NCBI GenBank assembly: GCA_002943765.1
Contig: PQWQ01000016.1
Coordinates: forward strand, 868,001 to 932,000
DNA length: 64,000 bases
DNA from: Psoroptes ovis
Lineage: Eukaryota; Arthropoda; Arachnida; Sarcoptiformes; Psoroptidae
Direction of reading: 5' to 3'
The notes under the pieces are model-generated. The model saw only the letters and a program-made list of their open reading frames with translations, ran no database searches and was not told the DNA's origin. Both the position numbers and the translations under genes were made by a program. Below, piece after piece: positions 27,814 through 39,864 of this stretch (position 1 is its first letter; each line of letters begins with the position of its first letter).

Positions 27814-29490
27814 TTTTAAAAAATAAAAATGTGTTATTTGCCATTATTATTATTATTATTAGCATGTATTTGTGTTTAATGCGTTTTTTATTTTTTAGTA
27901 TGAAAAAATTATTGAAAAAAAACACACACACACATTGAAAACATATTGACTTGAAATCAAAGAACTAAGTAAAAATAGTTAAACACTGGGAGAAAACAAA
28001 TAAGAAAAACAAATGATAATAATAATAATAATGGAATATCATTGAAATTTCGATATAATAATAATAATAATATTTGTTCATTCAAAGATATCGGATGGCA
28101 AAAAAAAATAAAAAATAAAATATTGAAATTACAAGTCTATTATTCTTTGAAAAAATATGAAAATTTGAAAAAAATTATTTCATTTTAAAACTATTCAACT
28201 TGTTCATATATTCATTTTCATTTTAATTCATTTATTGATGAAGCATGCTCAACGCCATAGCATTGGAAAGCTATACACTGTACATACACTTTGTTGATTG
28301 AAAAATAATGAAAATAATGAAAATGATAATGTTGCATCGTCGCTGTTCATGTTTTTTTAAAAATTGAACCTTAAAAATATCATGTTTTTTCATATAAAAA
28401 CAACAGAAATATGAATATATATATCCACACACATAGCATATGATGATATTCATTTCAAAATATTGTGTCTGTCAATTCGAGAAAAAAAAACTTGATATTT
28501 TCTTAGTTATTTTTCTTCATTTCTTACATGTTTTTGCTGTTGTGTGGTGGTGGATGATGTTGAATTAATGTTTTTTTCTATGAAATTAGCCAAAATTTAA
28601 TGGCAAATTGTATTTTGCCGATAAGGATATTTCTATTTTCAATTTTTCTTCGTTGTTGATTGGTTGATCCAGCAAAATATTTAAAAAATTTGAAATTGAT
28701 ATGAAAAAATAATCATTCAGATATTTCCAAAAAACATTCAAATAATAATCCATTTATTTATTTATTTATTGATGATGTGCATGTACCGGTGTGTATGAAT
28801 AATTTTGACACAATGATTTCAATGATATTTCAATGAAATATATTTGATTCTATTTGATATGTATTTTGATATTTGAAAAATTGTCAAAAAATTTTCCAAT
28901 TATTCCAATTACAAATGTTGCAAAGTTTAAAATTCAATAAAATTTCAAAATCAAAACAGCCATTCACCGGATTTTGCTACGAATCCGAAATTCATTTGAA
29001 TGGGTAAGTTCATTATGATTATTTATTCATTTGTTCAGTTCATTTATTCAATTCATGCATTCTTTCATTCAATTCAATTTGTTCATATCAAATTCAATTG
29101 TTTAATTCATTTTCATTTTATTCTCCCATTATTTCAGTGCAAATTTTTTTTCCAATTATTTCAATTTCACTCATCATTCATTCATTATATTTTACAAATA
29201 ATAAATTTTTGAAATTTTCAAAATTTCATGTACAGAATTTATTGTTGAATTGAAATTACATTTATATTTTTGACATTTTCAAATTTTTTTTTACCAATAT
29301 TTCTATGGTTTCAACATGTATTTTACTTTCTCTATCTCTGTGAGAATAAATGAAAATTCGAAAGTAAAATGGCTCCATTTTTTTTTGGTGAATTTGGTCA
29401 CAATTTACGAATACAAACCGAACAAAAATCATTGTTCAAAAATCCATAAATAATCATTGTTGTTGGCCAAATCATATATTTATTATCGAT

Positions 29491-29571
29491 TAGGTTGTCC
29501 GAAAAGTTTTTGTCGGTTATATCGTAGAAAATAATATAAAAAATCGGCAAAAACTTTTCGAACAATCTACT
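29491..29571. mobile_element. Mariner-like MITE, subfamily A, copy 8
   Basis: Termini TTAGGTTGTCCGAAAAGTTT and AACTTTTCGAACAATCTA; core GGTTATATCGTAGAAAATAA. The right end has point changes. Confidence 0.83.
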
Positions 29572-31138
29572 ATTTATGCTTATCCGAAATAATGCGAATG
29601 ATAGAATTCAAAATTTTCTTCAAAAAAAATCATTTTTCATTCAGAATAAGAAATAAGAAATTAGGAATAATGAAAATAATTTTATCCATTTTTTGAATCC
29701 AAAGAAAATAAATACATTTGACTTATTTTCAATTTTATTTTTTAAGAAAATTTTAAAATAAATAAACAAAATTGAATTGAAAATTCAATTGTAAACATAA
29801 ATAAGAAATCTGTTTCAATCTACAATTGTTTCTATGATGAATATATATATTCTATTTTTCTTATTTTTTCTTCTCGAAAAGATAAAGTTTAAATTCGATT
29901 TATTGTAAGAATAATCAAATACAAAGACAAGAAATAATAGCTCTCCTTGACAATTTCTTATTTTTTGATATCTGTAAACTGTAATGCCATACATCATTTA
30001 TTATTGAATATGTTTTTCAAATTTTTTGACTATCCAAACGAATATTTAGATGAATATTTCAGCTGTCTTAAAGTTTTTCATTTTTTTTTTTTTTTTTTGA
30101 AATTCTTACTGTCAAATGAATGTAAAGATTCAAATTTCAATGTGAAAAAGTCTGTATGCTTTGGTCGATCCTCATCCATTGATAAGCGCTACTTATTTAT
30201 TTTTCATTATTTTTCGAAAATTCTTCAAGACTAAAAGCCGGCAAAAATTTTTCCTTTATCGAAATACATGATCGAAAGACGTTTCCTCGATCGAAATACA
30301 TTGTAAAGCGCTCCAATAGCAGCTATTTCAATGCTGAGGGTTTCAAAAAAAAGTTGGCTGCCCCTCATTGCATTTTCAATTGAAATTTGTTTGTTCCAAA
30401 ATTTTTCAATTTTCGTTTCATTTAATTGATTTATTTAGAATTCAATTTTTCTTTCAATAAACATATATCATAATAAAGTTTTTTTTTTACATTCATATAT
30501 ATTTCAATCATCTTTTTTTCTCATATTTAAATATGAAGATGATAATCAAGATTTGATTTGAATCTTTTGTTCCCAGAATATTTATGATCATTACGGGTGG
30601 AGTAATATTCAAATATATATTCATACCATGATACCGTTTTAGACAATTTTCAGTTCCTGAAAAATCTTTGTACCGATTTATTTATTAATTATGTCGACTT
30701 TTTCTGCATTTTTTTCGGCTAAAAAAAGGAATCGCCATCGAAAATACATTAGTTCTCATTGAAAATGTTTTGTGTTTATCAATTTGCCATAGAAAATACA
30801 TTATTTTTCATTTTAAAAAAAATATCGACAAATAATCAAAACAAACTAAAACTTATGATAAAACAAATAAAAAAATAAATATGAAATAATACTTGACACA
30901 GAATTTCATGGCTACAAAACTTATGATATTCATTCACTTATTATTTTCACTTTTATAAAAAAAACAATATTTGGCTAAAAATAATTCGGAGAGAAATTTC
31001 AATGATTCTCAAATTCTTGTTGTTCAAATTGTTGATTATGATTGAAAATATATTCTTCAACTTTCAAATTTGTAAAACACTGTAAATACACATATTGAAT
31101 AGTCAATTGCATATGCTTTCAAAGAAAATGTCAAAATA

Positions 31139-31218
31139 TCGGGTTGTCCGAAAACTTTTTACCGGTTATATGGTAGAAAATAGATGTAAAATCGGCAACA
31201 ACTTTTCAGACAGCCTAA
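31139..31218. mobile_element. Mariner-like MITE, subfamily A, copy 9
   Basis: Termini TCGGGTTGTCCGAAAACTTT and AACTTTTCAGACAGCCTAA; core GGTTATATGGTAGAAAATAG. Both ends carry substitutions, suggesting an older copy. Confidence 0.8.
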
Positions 31219-31883
31219 AATATATCGGAATGACAGTGTTTGCTTTCAAACAATGTCAGTGTTTGTGTTTTTCCCATCATTATTTCAATTATTACATTGT
31301 TTACAATTATTGTATCATTTAGGGTCCAAGGAAAATACATTTATTTATTTATTTATTTATTTCGTTGAATCTTTGAATTTGACAATTGACATTTGACAAA
31401 AATAGAGAAAGAAAGAAAGAAATTAATCTGAAATTATTTGAAAATAATGAAATAATGATCAAAGAATCAATTTTAAGCTCATACAAATCTACAACAATAA
31501 TCTATCCGACAGATTATTATCCAGATTAATTATTAATCCTTTGATTTTTTTTGACATATTTCTATGTTTAATCTATCTCCGTATCATAAAATATACATAT
31601 ATTGACAATGTAAATGAATATTAATTCAGTGTATTTTTTTTTTTTTTAATGATTATTGCCATGTTTTCAATGTGTTCAATGCTTAAATCATAATATATTT
31701 CATCATTTATTGTTGTTTATTGCTTGACATATATTTTTTCTGATGAAAAATAATAATTTTTTGTCAGACATAAAAATATATAATACACGAAAAATTCAAA
31801 TTAATCATTCATCTATTCTATTCATTCATACATACATTTGTTTATTATTGTTTTGAATCATTTTTCATTCATATATTTTTTTT

Positions 31884-31963
31884 TTTGGTTGTCCGAAAAG
31901 TTAATTCGGCTTATTCGATAGAGTTGCCGATGAAAATTGGGCAGAACTTTTCGGACAATCTAA
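31884..31963. mobile_element. Mariner-like MITE, subfamily B (inverted), copy 10
   Basis: Left end TTTGGTTGTCCGAAAAGTTA after a T run, right end AACTTTTCGGACAATCTAA; core GATAGAGTTGCCGATGAAAA is subfamily B reversed. Confidence 0.8.
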
Positions 31964-33138
31964 TATTTTTTTTTCTTTCATTACACAGATTGCACATATA
32001 TATATATGAATGAATGATTGAATATTTCGTATTATTAATTTTCTTTGGTTGAAAAATAAAAACAAAAAACAAAAAAACAATATTTCTCAATGAATTTTTT
32101 TTTTGAATTATTATCATCATTATCATTATTATTATTCCTTGCTTTATTATAAATTCATGAATATATATAAATAAATCTTGATCATCATTGAAATTTTCTT
32201 GGCCAAAAATATGTATGAATAACAAAGACAATTTTCTCCCCCCCCCCCCTTAAAAATTCGGTTGTAAATTCAGTGAACATTTTTTTTTTTCATTAGTATT
32301 TATTGCTTCGAAGAAATATATATATGTGCATGAAACATTCATATGACTGCAATAATTGCTATTTATTTCTTATTATTATGATTATCATTCCATTCAAAAG
32401 ACGTATAAAATTATTATTATTATTATCATCATTTTCTTCTTCTTCATGAGGATATAATAACTGAAATAAATAAATAACTATTAGTATGATTATAATTTCT
32501 TGTTTATGTTTTATTATTCAATCATTTATTTATTATTTATAATAATGATCATTTCGGCTAATATATAACGAATGTTTTACAATGAAAAAATAAAATTTAA
32601 AATTCATAGTAAATAGTAATAGTAATAATAACTGATAACAATAAAAACAGTAATCATTCTCGTTTTTTTTTATTTTTGTAAAATGAAATAATAAAAGAAT
32701 ATTGAAATTTTCTTCTGGTAGAAATTATTAAGGCCACATTTATTTATCTAAATTCAAACGTATAGTATTCAATTGTCCAATTGTTTCCGAAATATGTTTT
32801 TCCGCCAATGTTCTTTCTGAAACATGATTTGAATTTGGCCAGAAACCTACCAAAAATAAAAAAAAAAACACAAAGATTCTGGTATTTTGTAATTGGTTAT
32901 TTCCAATTGTTTATTCATGAAAATTTGAAATAAACACACACAAACAATATCAAATTGAAAATATTATCATTATTTATTTGTCATTCATATTTTTAAATGT
33001 TTATTGTTGTCATTATTTATGCCATAATTTTCAATAAATTCTGTGTATTATTTATGCACATTTTTTATGAAATATTTTAGTCGAAATGAATTGGTGATAA
33101 TAATCATGATAATAATAATAATAGTAACATCTTATATA

Positions 33139-33218
33139 TTAGGTTGTCCACAAAGTTTTTGCCGATTATATCGTAGAAAATCATTGGAAATTCGGCAAGA
33201 ACTTTTCGGACAATCCAA
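33139..33218. mobile_element. Mariner-like MITE, subfamily A, copy 11
   Basis: Termini TTAGGTTGTCCACAAAGTTT and AACTTTTCGGACAATCCAA; core TATATCGTAGAAAATCATTG, close to copy 5. It is the copy nearest to Raf. Confidence 0.85.
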
Positions 33219-33610
33219 TAAAAGAAAAAAAAATAGGATGACCAAAATATTAATAAAATTAATATTTAAGAAAATTCATTGGAAAAATTATTTTGCCAAA
33301 GAAGAATATATATTCCAATAATTACACAGAGACAAATACACAGGGACAAACTTGGTGAATGTTGTTGGTTGGATGGATAGATGGATAGATGGATGGTGAT
33401 GATGATGGTCTGCACACAAAATGTTTTTCATGTGATATGTTTATGTGTATCTGTGGATCTATGTTTGTGTATGTGTGTGAGTGTTTGCATTCCGATCGAA
33501 AATTTAATTTGATCAAATTATTTTTACTTCATTTTTACTTGATCGCAATAAATTGGTACATTTGATCGAATTTATGAAAGCGATTTTATCGTGATTGGAA
33601 TTATTAATCT

Positions 33611-33660
33611 CCCCTATAAAAGAATGGTATAGGGGCATTAAACCGCTCGTTCATCATTTC
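33611..33660 (+). promoter_or_regulatory. Candidate TATA promoter inside a hairpin
   Basis: TATAAAAG at 33615-33622 matches a TATA box, and TCATC/TCATT initiator-like sequence lies about 35 bp on. CCCCTATA (33611-33618) and TATAGGGG (33628-33635) are perfect 8-bp inverted arms. It faces Raf, whose ATG is about 0.9 kb downstream beyond a probable leader intron. Use as the Raf promoter is inference. Confidence 0.3.
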
Positions 33661-34489
33661 ATTTCATTTTTACTTCATTTATTTCTTATTTATTTCTTAT
33701 TCAATTTTCATTTATATTTATTTTCATTAATTCTTGAATTATCAAATTATAATTTTTTTTTTATTTTTCGGGTAAATAATGATAATTGACAATTTTATCT
33801 TAATTGAATTTTTCCTATCCTCTGCTGATGCTCTTCAATTCTTATCACAAATCGAAATCGTATATATGTGTGTGTGTCTGTCTTGATGCCAATCAATGTT
33901 TTTTTTCAATGATCAAAAATTTTCACCATAAATTTCTTTTAATTTTCCTATCCTTATTTTCAAATAAAATATGAGCACAAATACACTAAGAAATATTCTC
34001 AAAAAAAAAAAAAAAAAATATTCCAGAAATAAGAGACTATAGCCTTTGAACGATTGAAATTGTTTCTCCAGAGAATTATTATCATTTATTTATTTATTTA
34101 TATGTATGTCATTCTTTGAAATTAAAAGTGAAATATTCAACAACTGAAACGAAAAAATGAAAATGAAAATGAAAATTATTATTATTTCCATGAAAATGAA
34201 TTGTCAATATTGAAAATTTTGAAATAATGAAGAATTAAGATTTCAATAAAAAATCAAATGATTCATCAAAAATAATCGATCGATTTCGAAATATTTCATA
34301 TTTCAAATATATCGAATTATTGAATCGATATTTTTCGTTCATTTATTTATTTATTTATATATATGGATTGATTGATTGATTTTTAATCAATATTTATGAT
34401 TTAAATTATAGTTTTTAAATAATATATGAATATTACAATTATCTTTGATGAATTTTTCCCATTTCCATTTTTTATATGTTCTTTCATTT

Positions 34490-34545
34490 ATTCTTCTTAG
34501 ACCTTAGAAAATGCTTTGAAATCCTGTGAGAAAAAATAGGGAAAA
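34490..34545 (+). promoter_or_regulatory. Raf 5' leader with likely 3' splice site and minimal uORF
   Basis: A pyrimidine-rich run ending in TTCTTCTTAG at 34491-34500 looks like a 3' splice site, so the Raf 5' UTR is probably spliced. Between it and the start codon, ATG CTT TGA at 34511-34519 is a two-codon upstream ORF. Both are read directly; their use is inferred. Confidence 0.4.
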
Positions 34546-37500
34546 ATGTCTGAACAACAGCAAATAAATCAGCTGAATATCAATGAAAATATCGATGATG
34601 ATAACATTGTGGTGATTATTGATGATAATAATCAAGAAACGAATAATTATTACTATGATTTCAATGATCGAATCAACAATCAACAACAACCACAGATAAC
34701 ATTGAAACAATCATCATCATCATCATCAATTATTGGTGATGATATTGTTAGTGATAATAATAATAATAATAATTGTTGTATTGATCCACAAATGCTGACA
34801 ACAATTCAACCAACAACAACAACAGCAACACCTACAACCAGTAATAATAGTGATGATTGTGGATCAATCAATAGTTGTGATAGTGGTAATAATATGATGA
34901 TTGTTAATGATAAAATTAATGTAAAAAATTATTGTCCAAGTGCATCGTTAACACCGTTCGATGGATATGAAATATTTTATCCATTATCAAACAGTAATTT
35001 TGATATTAATAATCATCAAAATAATAATGAATTAAAAAATCGTAATGATCAATCATTGCGTCGTACAAGTGCAGAAACATTTATCAATATATATCGAAAT
35101 GAAACATTGACAGATTCAATCAATATTAATGATCATCATGATATTGTTGACACGAATAATGTGCTAAGAGTTGAAAATAAATCACAACAACAGCAGCAGC
35201 AGCAACAAGGAGCAAAGAAAAGACATTCAATTTCAACATCAAATTTAACAATGTTGACCAATAGCTTGCTGACAGTGGCATCTATTGCTGATGCTAAAAG
35301 TAGTCAATTTATTTCATATCTTAAAAATGGTTGTTTTCATCATTCAAATAATAATAATTCAAATAATAATTCAAATAATTCAAACAAAAATACTGAAAGA
35401 AAATTATCGAAAAAATTTTCACGAAATAATTCAAAAAAAGAACGTAGATCCAGTGATAATCATATTGATAATAAATCGAAACACAATTATTCAATTAAAT
35501 ATCGAAACAACAAACACCAACAATTACGACAAACATCATCGACAGAAATTTTATTGACCACAAATAGTGATCATATTGATGATAGTCATGTTGATAATGG
35601 TACTTTGAACGAAAATAAGACCGATAAAAATCATTTATCAATCACTAATGATCATTTATCGGTGAATTTATATGATGAGCACCAACAAGAACAACAACAA
35701 CCACAACATCAGCTGCCTACAAATAATTTCAATGATATTAACAATAGTCCATCACCTCAATATGAAAATAATTTTCCATCAAAAATAATACGTGCACATT
35801 TACCGGATAATCAACGTACGATTGTATCCATAAAACCTCGGCGAACAATACGTGAGCTATTGGAAAAATCAATGAAACGTCGTAAATTATCGCCTGATAT
35901 GTGTACGGTTTATGTATGTGAAACCAAGTAAGTATTTGATGCATTAAAATTGTGCATATTTAATGAATATTTTCAAATTAAAATTAGTGAACCAATTGAT
36001 TGGAATAGAGATGTTTCAACATTGTGTCCTGGTAGTGAAATACGAGTGATTTCAAATGAAAAATTCCCAATACAAACACGTATTTCACATAATTATATAC
36101 GTAAAACATTTTTCACCATTGTTTTTTGTGAATTTTGTAATCGAATATTATTTCATGGTTTTCGCTGTCAAACATGTGGCATACGTTTTCATACAAGATG
36201 TGCATTCATGGTACCTAGCTTATGTCAACCATTACAAATTGATAATTATTATCGTCATTTATTACAAATGAATGCAAATAAAAATTTATATAATAATAGT
36301 AATAATAATCATTTATCAACATATTCATATCACAATGGTCACAATAATCATCTGCAACAACAGCAACAATATGTCGATAATAATAATAAAATGAGTGAAA
36401 TAACAATTATAAGAACAATTGATAATAATGATTATTTCATTAATGATAATAATGAACAAATTGATTATGAATCAATAATGACCAATGGTGATCAATTATC
36501 ACCGAATTTTCTTCATCCAGACACATTATCACAGCAAACACATTCGAGAGAACGATCAACATCGGCACCGAATGTTTGTTTCAATATGCAGCCATTGATT
36601 ATTGATGATAATGATGAATCAAATCAAAATGATTTGATATATGATAATCAAAATGAAGAAGAAAATGATCATAATAAAATTGATAATACTAATAATATTA
36701 TCAGGCAAAGACCATTACGAAAGCGATCAGCAATACATTCAGCAACAACATCACCAACGACACCAAAACAATCGATCGATATAATATCAAGTGAACATAA
36801 ATCACAAATACAGAAAAAATGCAGTAACAATGGTAGACCCCGGGCAAAATCAGCCGATGAATCGATGAAAAAAATAAAAATAAATAATTCAAATAATAAT
36901 AATCATAATAATAATAATTCTTATCGTGAATCGATTGAAGATTGGGAAATATCACAAGATGAAATTCTTGTGTTAAATCGTATCGGTGCCGGTTCATATG
37001 GTACCGTATTCAAAGGACATTGGCATGGTCCAGTTGCGTTGAAAGAATTAAAAGTTAGTGAACCAACACAAACACAATTACAGGTATTTATTTATTTTTT
37101 TTTTTGTCCAAATAAATTAATTATTACAATTATTTTTAAATTAATATTTCAATTCACATTTACTGCTAAGGAATTTAAAAATGAATTAGCTGTACTTCGA
37201 AAAACACGTCATGTTAATATAATATTATTCATGGGTTGTGTATCGAAACCATTGATAATCGTAACACAATGGTGTCAAGGTTCATCACTTTATAAACATT
37301 TACATGTATTTGAAACAAATTTCGAAGTAATACAATTGATTGATATTGCTAAACAAACAGCTCAAGGAATGGATTATTTACATGCAAAAAATATTATTCA
37401 TCGTGATCTTAAATCAAATAGTATGTCAAGATTTGTTCAAATTAATTATTTGTTTAAATTAATTATTCAATATTTTTAAATGTAGATATATTTTTACATA

Positions 37501-38057
37501 ATGATTTTACTGTTAAAATTGGTGATTTTGGTTTGGCTACAGTCAAATCACAATGGAATGGATCACAAAAATTTCATCATCCAACCGGTTCAGTGCTGTG
37601 GATGGCACCCGAAGTAATTCGTATGATTGAACCGAATCCATATTCATTTCAAAGTGATGTTTATGCTTATGGTATTGTTTTATATGAATTAGCAACAAGT
37701 TCATTACCATATCGTCATGTAAATAATAAAGATCAAATATTATATATGGTTGGTCGTGGATTTTTGAAACCAGATTTAACATTGATCAAAGAAAATATAC
37801 CAAAAAATTTTCAACGATTATTAAAAGATTGTATACAACATGATTATCAAAAGCGTCCATTATTTAGGCAAATATTATCACGTGTTGAAAATATATTACA
37901 ATTTCTACCGAAATTTGATCGTTCTCGATCCGAACCATCGATTAATCCGCATACAAATCCGCATTCATCATTAACAATGGATGATCCTGATTTAATTATT
38001 TTCAATGATAATTTCTTAAGAAAATCAACAAATATTGAACAAAATGGCCAAAAATGA
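34546..38057 (+). CDS. Raf: Raf serine/threonine kinase, four coding exons
   Basis: MAP3K that binds GTP-loaded Ras at the membrane and phosphorylates MEK. Exons read as 34546-35927, 35988-37083, 37171-37420 and 37486-38057, giving 3300 nt or 1099 aa. Domains in order: an Asn/Gln/Asp-rich leader (about 1-410); a Ras-binding domain (about 414-490, with LPDNQRT and MKRRK holding the expected basic contacts); a C1 zinc finger (about 493-540, FCEFCN..FHTRCAF); a long linker with a 14-3-3 site RERSTSAPN; and a kinase domain from about 778 with GAGSYGTV, the lysine in VALKELKV, HRDLKSNN across the exon 3/4 junction, DFGLATV and WMAPEVI. A second 14-3-3 site, RSRSEPSIN, follows. It is far longer than human (about 650 aa) or fly Raf because of low-complexity inserts outside the folded domains. 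The 87-nt second intron has no stop and is in frame. Confidence 0.95.
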
Positions 38058-38170
38058 CTTGAAAAGAATTTTTTTTTCTCTGTTCCCAATCAAACAACAA
38101 ATCAATTGATCGTTGAAAAAAATTTCAATTTTTATTTTCAAAAATAAGCTTCAATAATTTCTTTAAGAAA

Positions 38171-38176
38171 AATAAA
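38171..38176 (+). terminator. Raf poly(A) signal
   Basis: AATAAA lies 113 nt after the Raf stop codon, the first full match downstream on this strand. A cleavage site shortly after it would fall in the gap before the convergent gene that ends at 38328. Confidence 0.45.
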
Positions 38177-38327
38177 AACAAATATTAGTTCTTAAATATT
38201 GGATGTTTTAATTATTATTGTTATTCATTATTTACGTGGGAAATAGCTGCCAAATATATTGCCGATAATTGATTGCTTGTGGAATTCAATTTCGATTAAT
38301 TCTGTGTTGATTGAATGGTGAATTTTT

Positions 38328-38831
38328 TCACAATTTTTTTCCAATAAATTTGTTTGATGATTTCTTCTTTTTCAATTGTTCTTTGGTATTTTCTTTGATA
38401 TGATCAGGTGCATCAGGTGTCGGTATAATGGTTGTTGTTTCTAAGCTATCATCAATCGGTGGATTAATACGTAATTCGATACGTTGTTTTTCAGCGCAAG
38501 CATATTCACTTTCATCAACATCATTATAACAATCGGATCGAGCATTTTTCGGTATACCATTCATTTGTCCATTATATTCACAAAGACGTTCCAGTGGTAT
38601 AGCTTTGACAATCATTTTATTCATATCGATTGGTTTTTCTTGTGGACAATAGAATACTTTCGGTGTTTTTGGATCGAATACAATCGATTTACGCATTAAA
38701 TCTGTTTGGCCATAATTAATGGCTAGAATCAATATTATTACGATGGCTATTAATTGGAATTAAAATTGATAGATTAATAGAAACACGTATCAAATCAAAA
38801 CAATTGACTTACATTGATTAATTGAATTCAT
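38328..38831 (-). CDS. Small secreted protein of unknown function, four cysteines
   Basis: Two exons: 38813-38831 (19 nt) and 38328-38746, joined across a 66-nt intron (GTAAGT..AATAG), giving 438 nt or 145 aa. The tiny first exon supplies the start, and the splice restores a hydrophobic leader, SIVIILILAINYG, that reads as a signal peptide. The mature part has four cysteines (FYCPQE, RLCEYNGQ, SDCYNDV, YACAEK), so two disulfides are possible, then a Thr/Pro/Asp-rich stretch and a lysine-rich tail. I do not recognise the family. The first exon was inferred from the splice sites; without it the protein would begin at an internal non-ATG codon and lack a leader. The gene converges on Raf, with 270 bp between the stop codons. 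A secreted peptide or cuticle-associated role is possible but unsupported. Confidence 0.7.
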
Positions 38832-39864
38832 ATTTGATTTTTTTTCGGTTCGTTTTCAATTGTTTTTTTTTTTATTTGAAAAATCTCAAATTTCAATCGG
38901 GAATTCAATGATAAAACTCAATTGTGAAAATTATTTATTTATAATGACGCATCAAACATATTCGTCTCAAATGTAAATTGAGTAAAATTGAAAACTTAAA
39001 CACTAAGGACTGGCGGCAGATGTTCGTAGAAATGACAAAAATGGTCATTATTTTTAATAATCATACAACATTTTACTCTTTTCATTTTTGTAAACCACTT
39101 TTTCCTAAGCAGCCAATTTTTCAATGGACATTGCCTGTAATGATCAAACAATCGATTCTCAACCATTTGAAAATTGCTGCAATCTATACGCTTATATTAA
39201 GCAGGTGAATCATTTCAAATGCTTAAAATATTTGAGAACCAATGATTTAATTATTTAAGAAAATTTTCAAAAGAGAAAACAGTATCATCCACACATAACA
39301 ATCAAGCAAGTGAATACATTCAAACAAGTTTCTATTCACCATGGAAATCAATGAACATTGCAATACACATAGAATCAATTCAAAGCATCATTTATTCAAT
39401 TATAAGAAAAAATTAAAGACTGAGAGAAAACATGCGCACAAAGGTTTGCAATTTCGTTTTTTTTTTTCAGGCGCGATATTTGAGATTTGAACAAAATTGA
39501 AATGTTAAATTTTGGTTGAAAAAAATTTGAACATTTTGCCGATTTTCCGAAATACCTATGGTGATTGAATTAAATGATTTTTGAAAATAAATCAATGTCT
39601 ATGTGTGTTTAAATCATATTCATTTGACATTTGATTATTCATGGTTCATGTTTAAATTTTTTTTTCAAATTTTTTGATTGTTTGATATTTTGGTTTTTGT
39701 TGAATGTATGTATGATATTTGAATCAAAATTAATTTTTTCGAAATTGAATATGAGTATTTATGTTCATTCATTTTGAAAATTTGATTGAACCTTAAGTTT
39801 CATTCGATATTTGACTATTGTTTTTGATTTTGACTAATAATTTTTTTTTTTTGATTTAAACACA
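38832..39864. other. Divergent intergenic region with one unassigned ORF
   Basis: About 1 kb separates the leftward secreted-protein gene from the rightward acidic nuclear-protein gene and should hold both promoters. It contains homopolymer T runs and a 62-codon plus-strand reading frame from an ATG at 39019 to 39207 that is less AT-rich than its flanks and ends in AGCAGGTGA, a possible splice donor. I cannot assign it to a family and leave it as an observation. Confidence 0.4.

Larger units (their letters stand above)
27814..34489. other. Gene-poor AT-rich DNA leading to Raf
   Basis: No gene recognised, apart from four MITEs. It holds a 12-nt C run (about 32238-32249), repeated ATCGAAATACAT near 30258-30302, TTTA runs, and a TATA-like hairpin at 33611-33635. 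Any Raf 5' UTR exon should lie in the last kilobase or further upstream. Confidence 0.5.

Noticed and set aside
29947..30234. 95-codon plus-strand ORF
   Set aside because: Contains a T run coding poly-Phe and no family signature; no clear splice sites. A short Cys/Lys-rich part looked protein-like but is not enough.
32238..32249. C run as a telomere-like or G-quadruplex element
   Set aside because: A single 12-nt homopolymer with no neighbouring runs; not enough for either.
1..34500. tRNA, rRNA or CRISPR features
   Set aside because: I looked for B-box-like GGTTCRA motifs and for regularly spaced repeats and found none that folds or spaces correctly. A tRNA scan and an Rfam search would settle this.
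34504..34710. Minus-strand ORF over the Raf start
   Set aside because: Antisense shadow of the Raf first exon.
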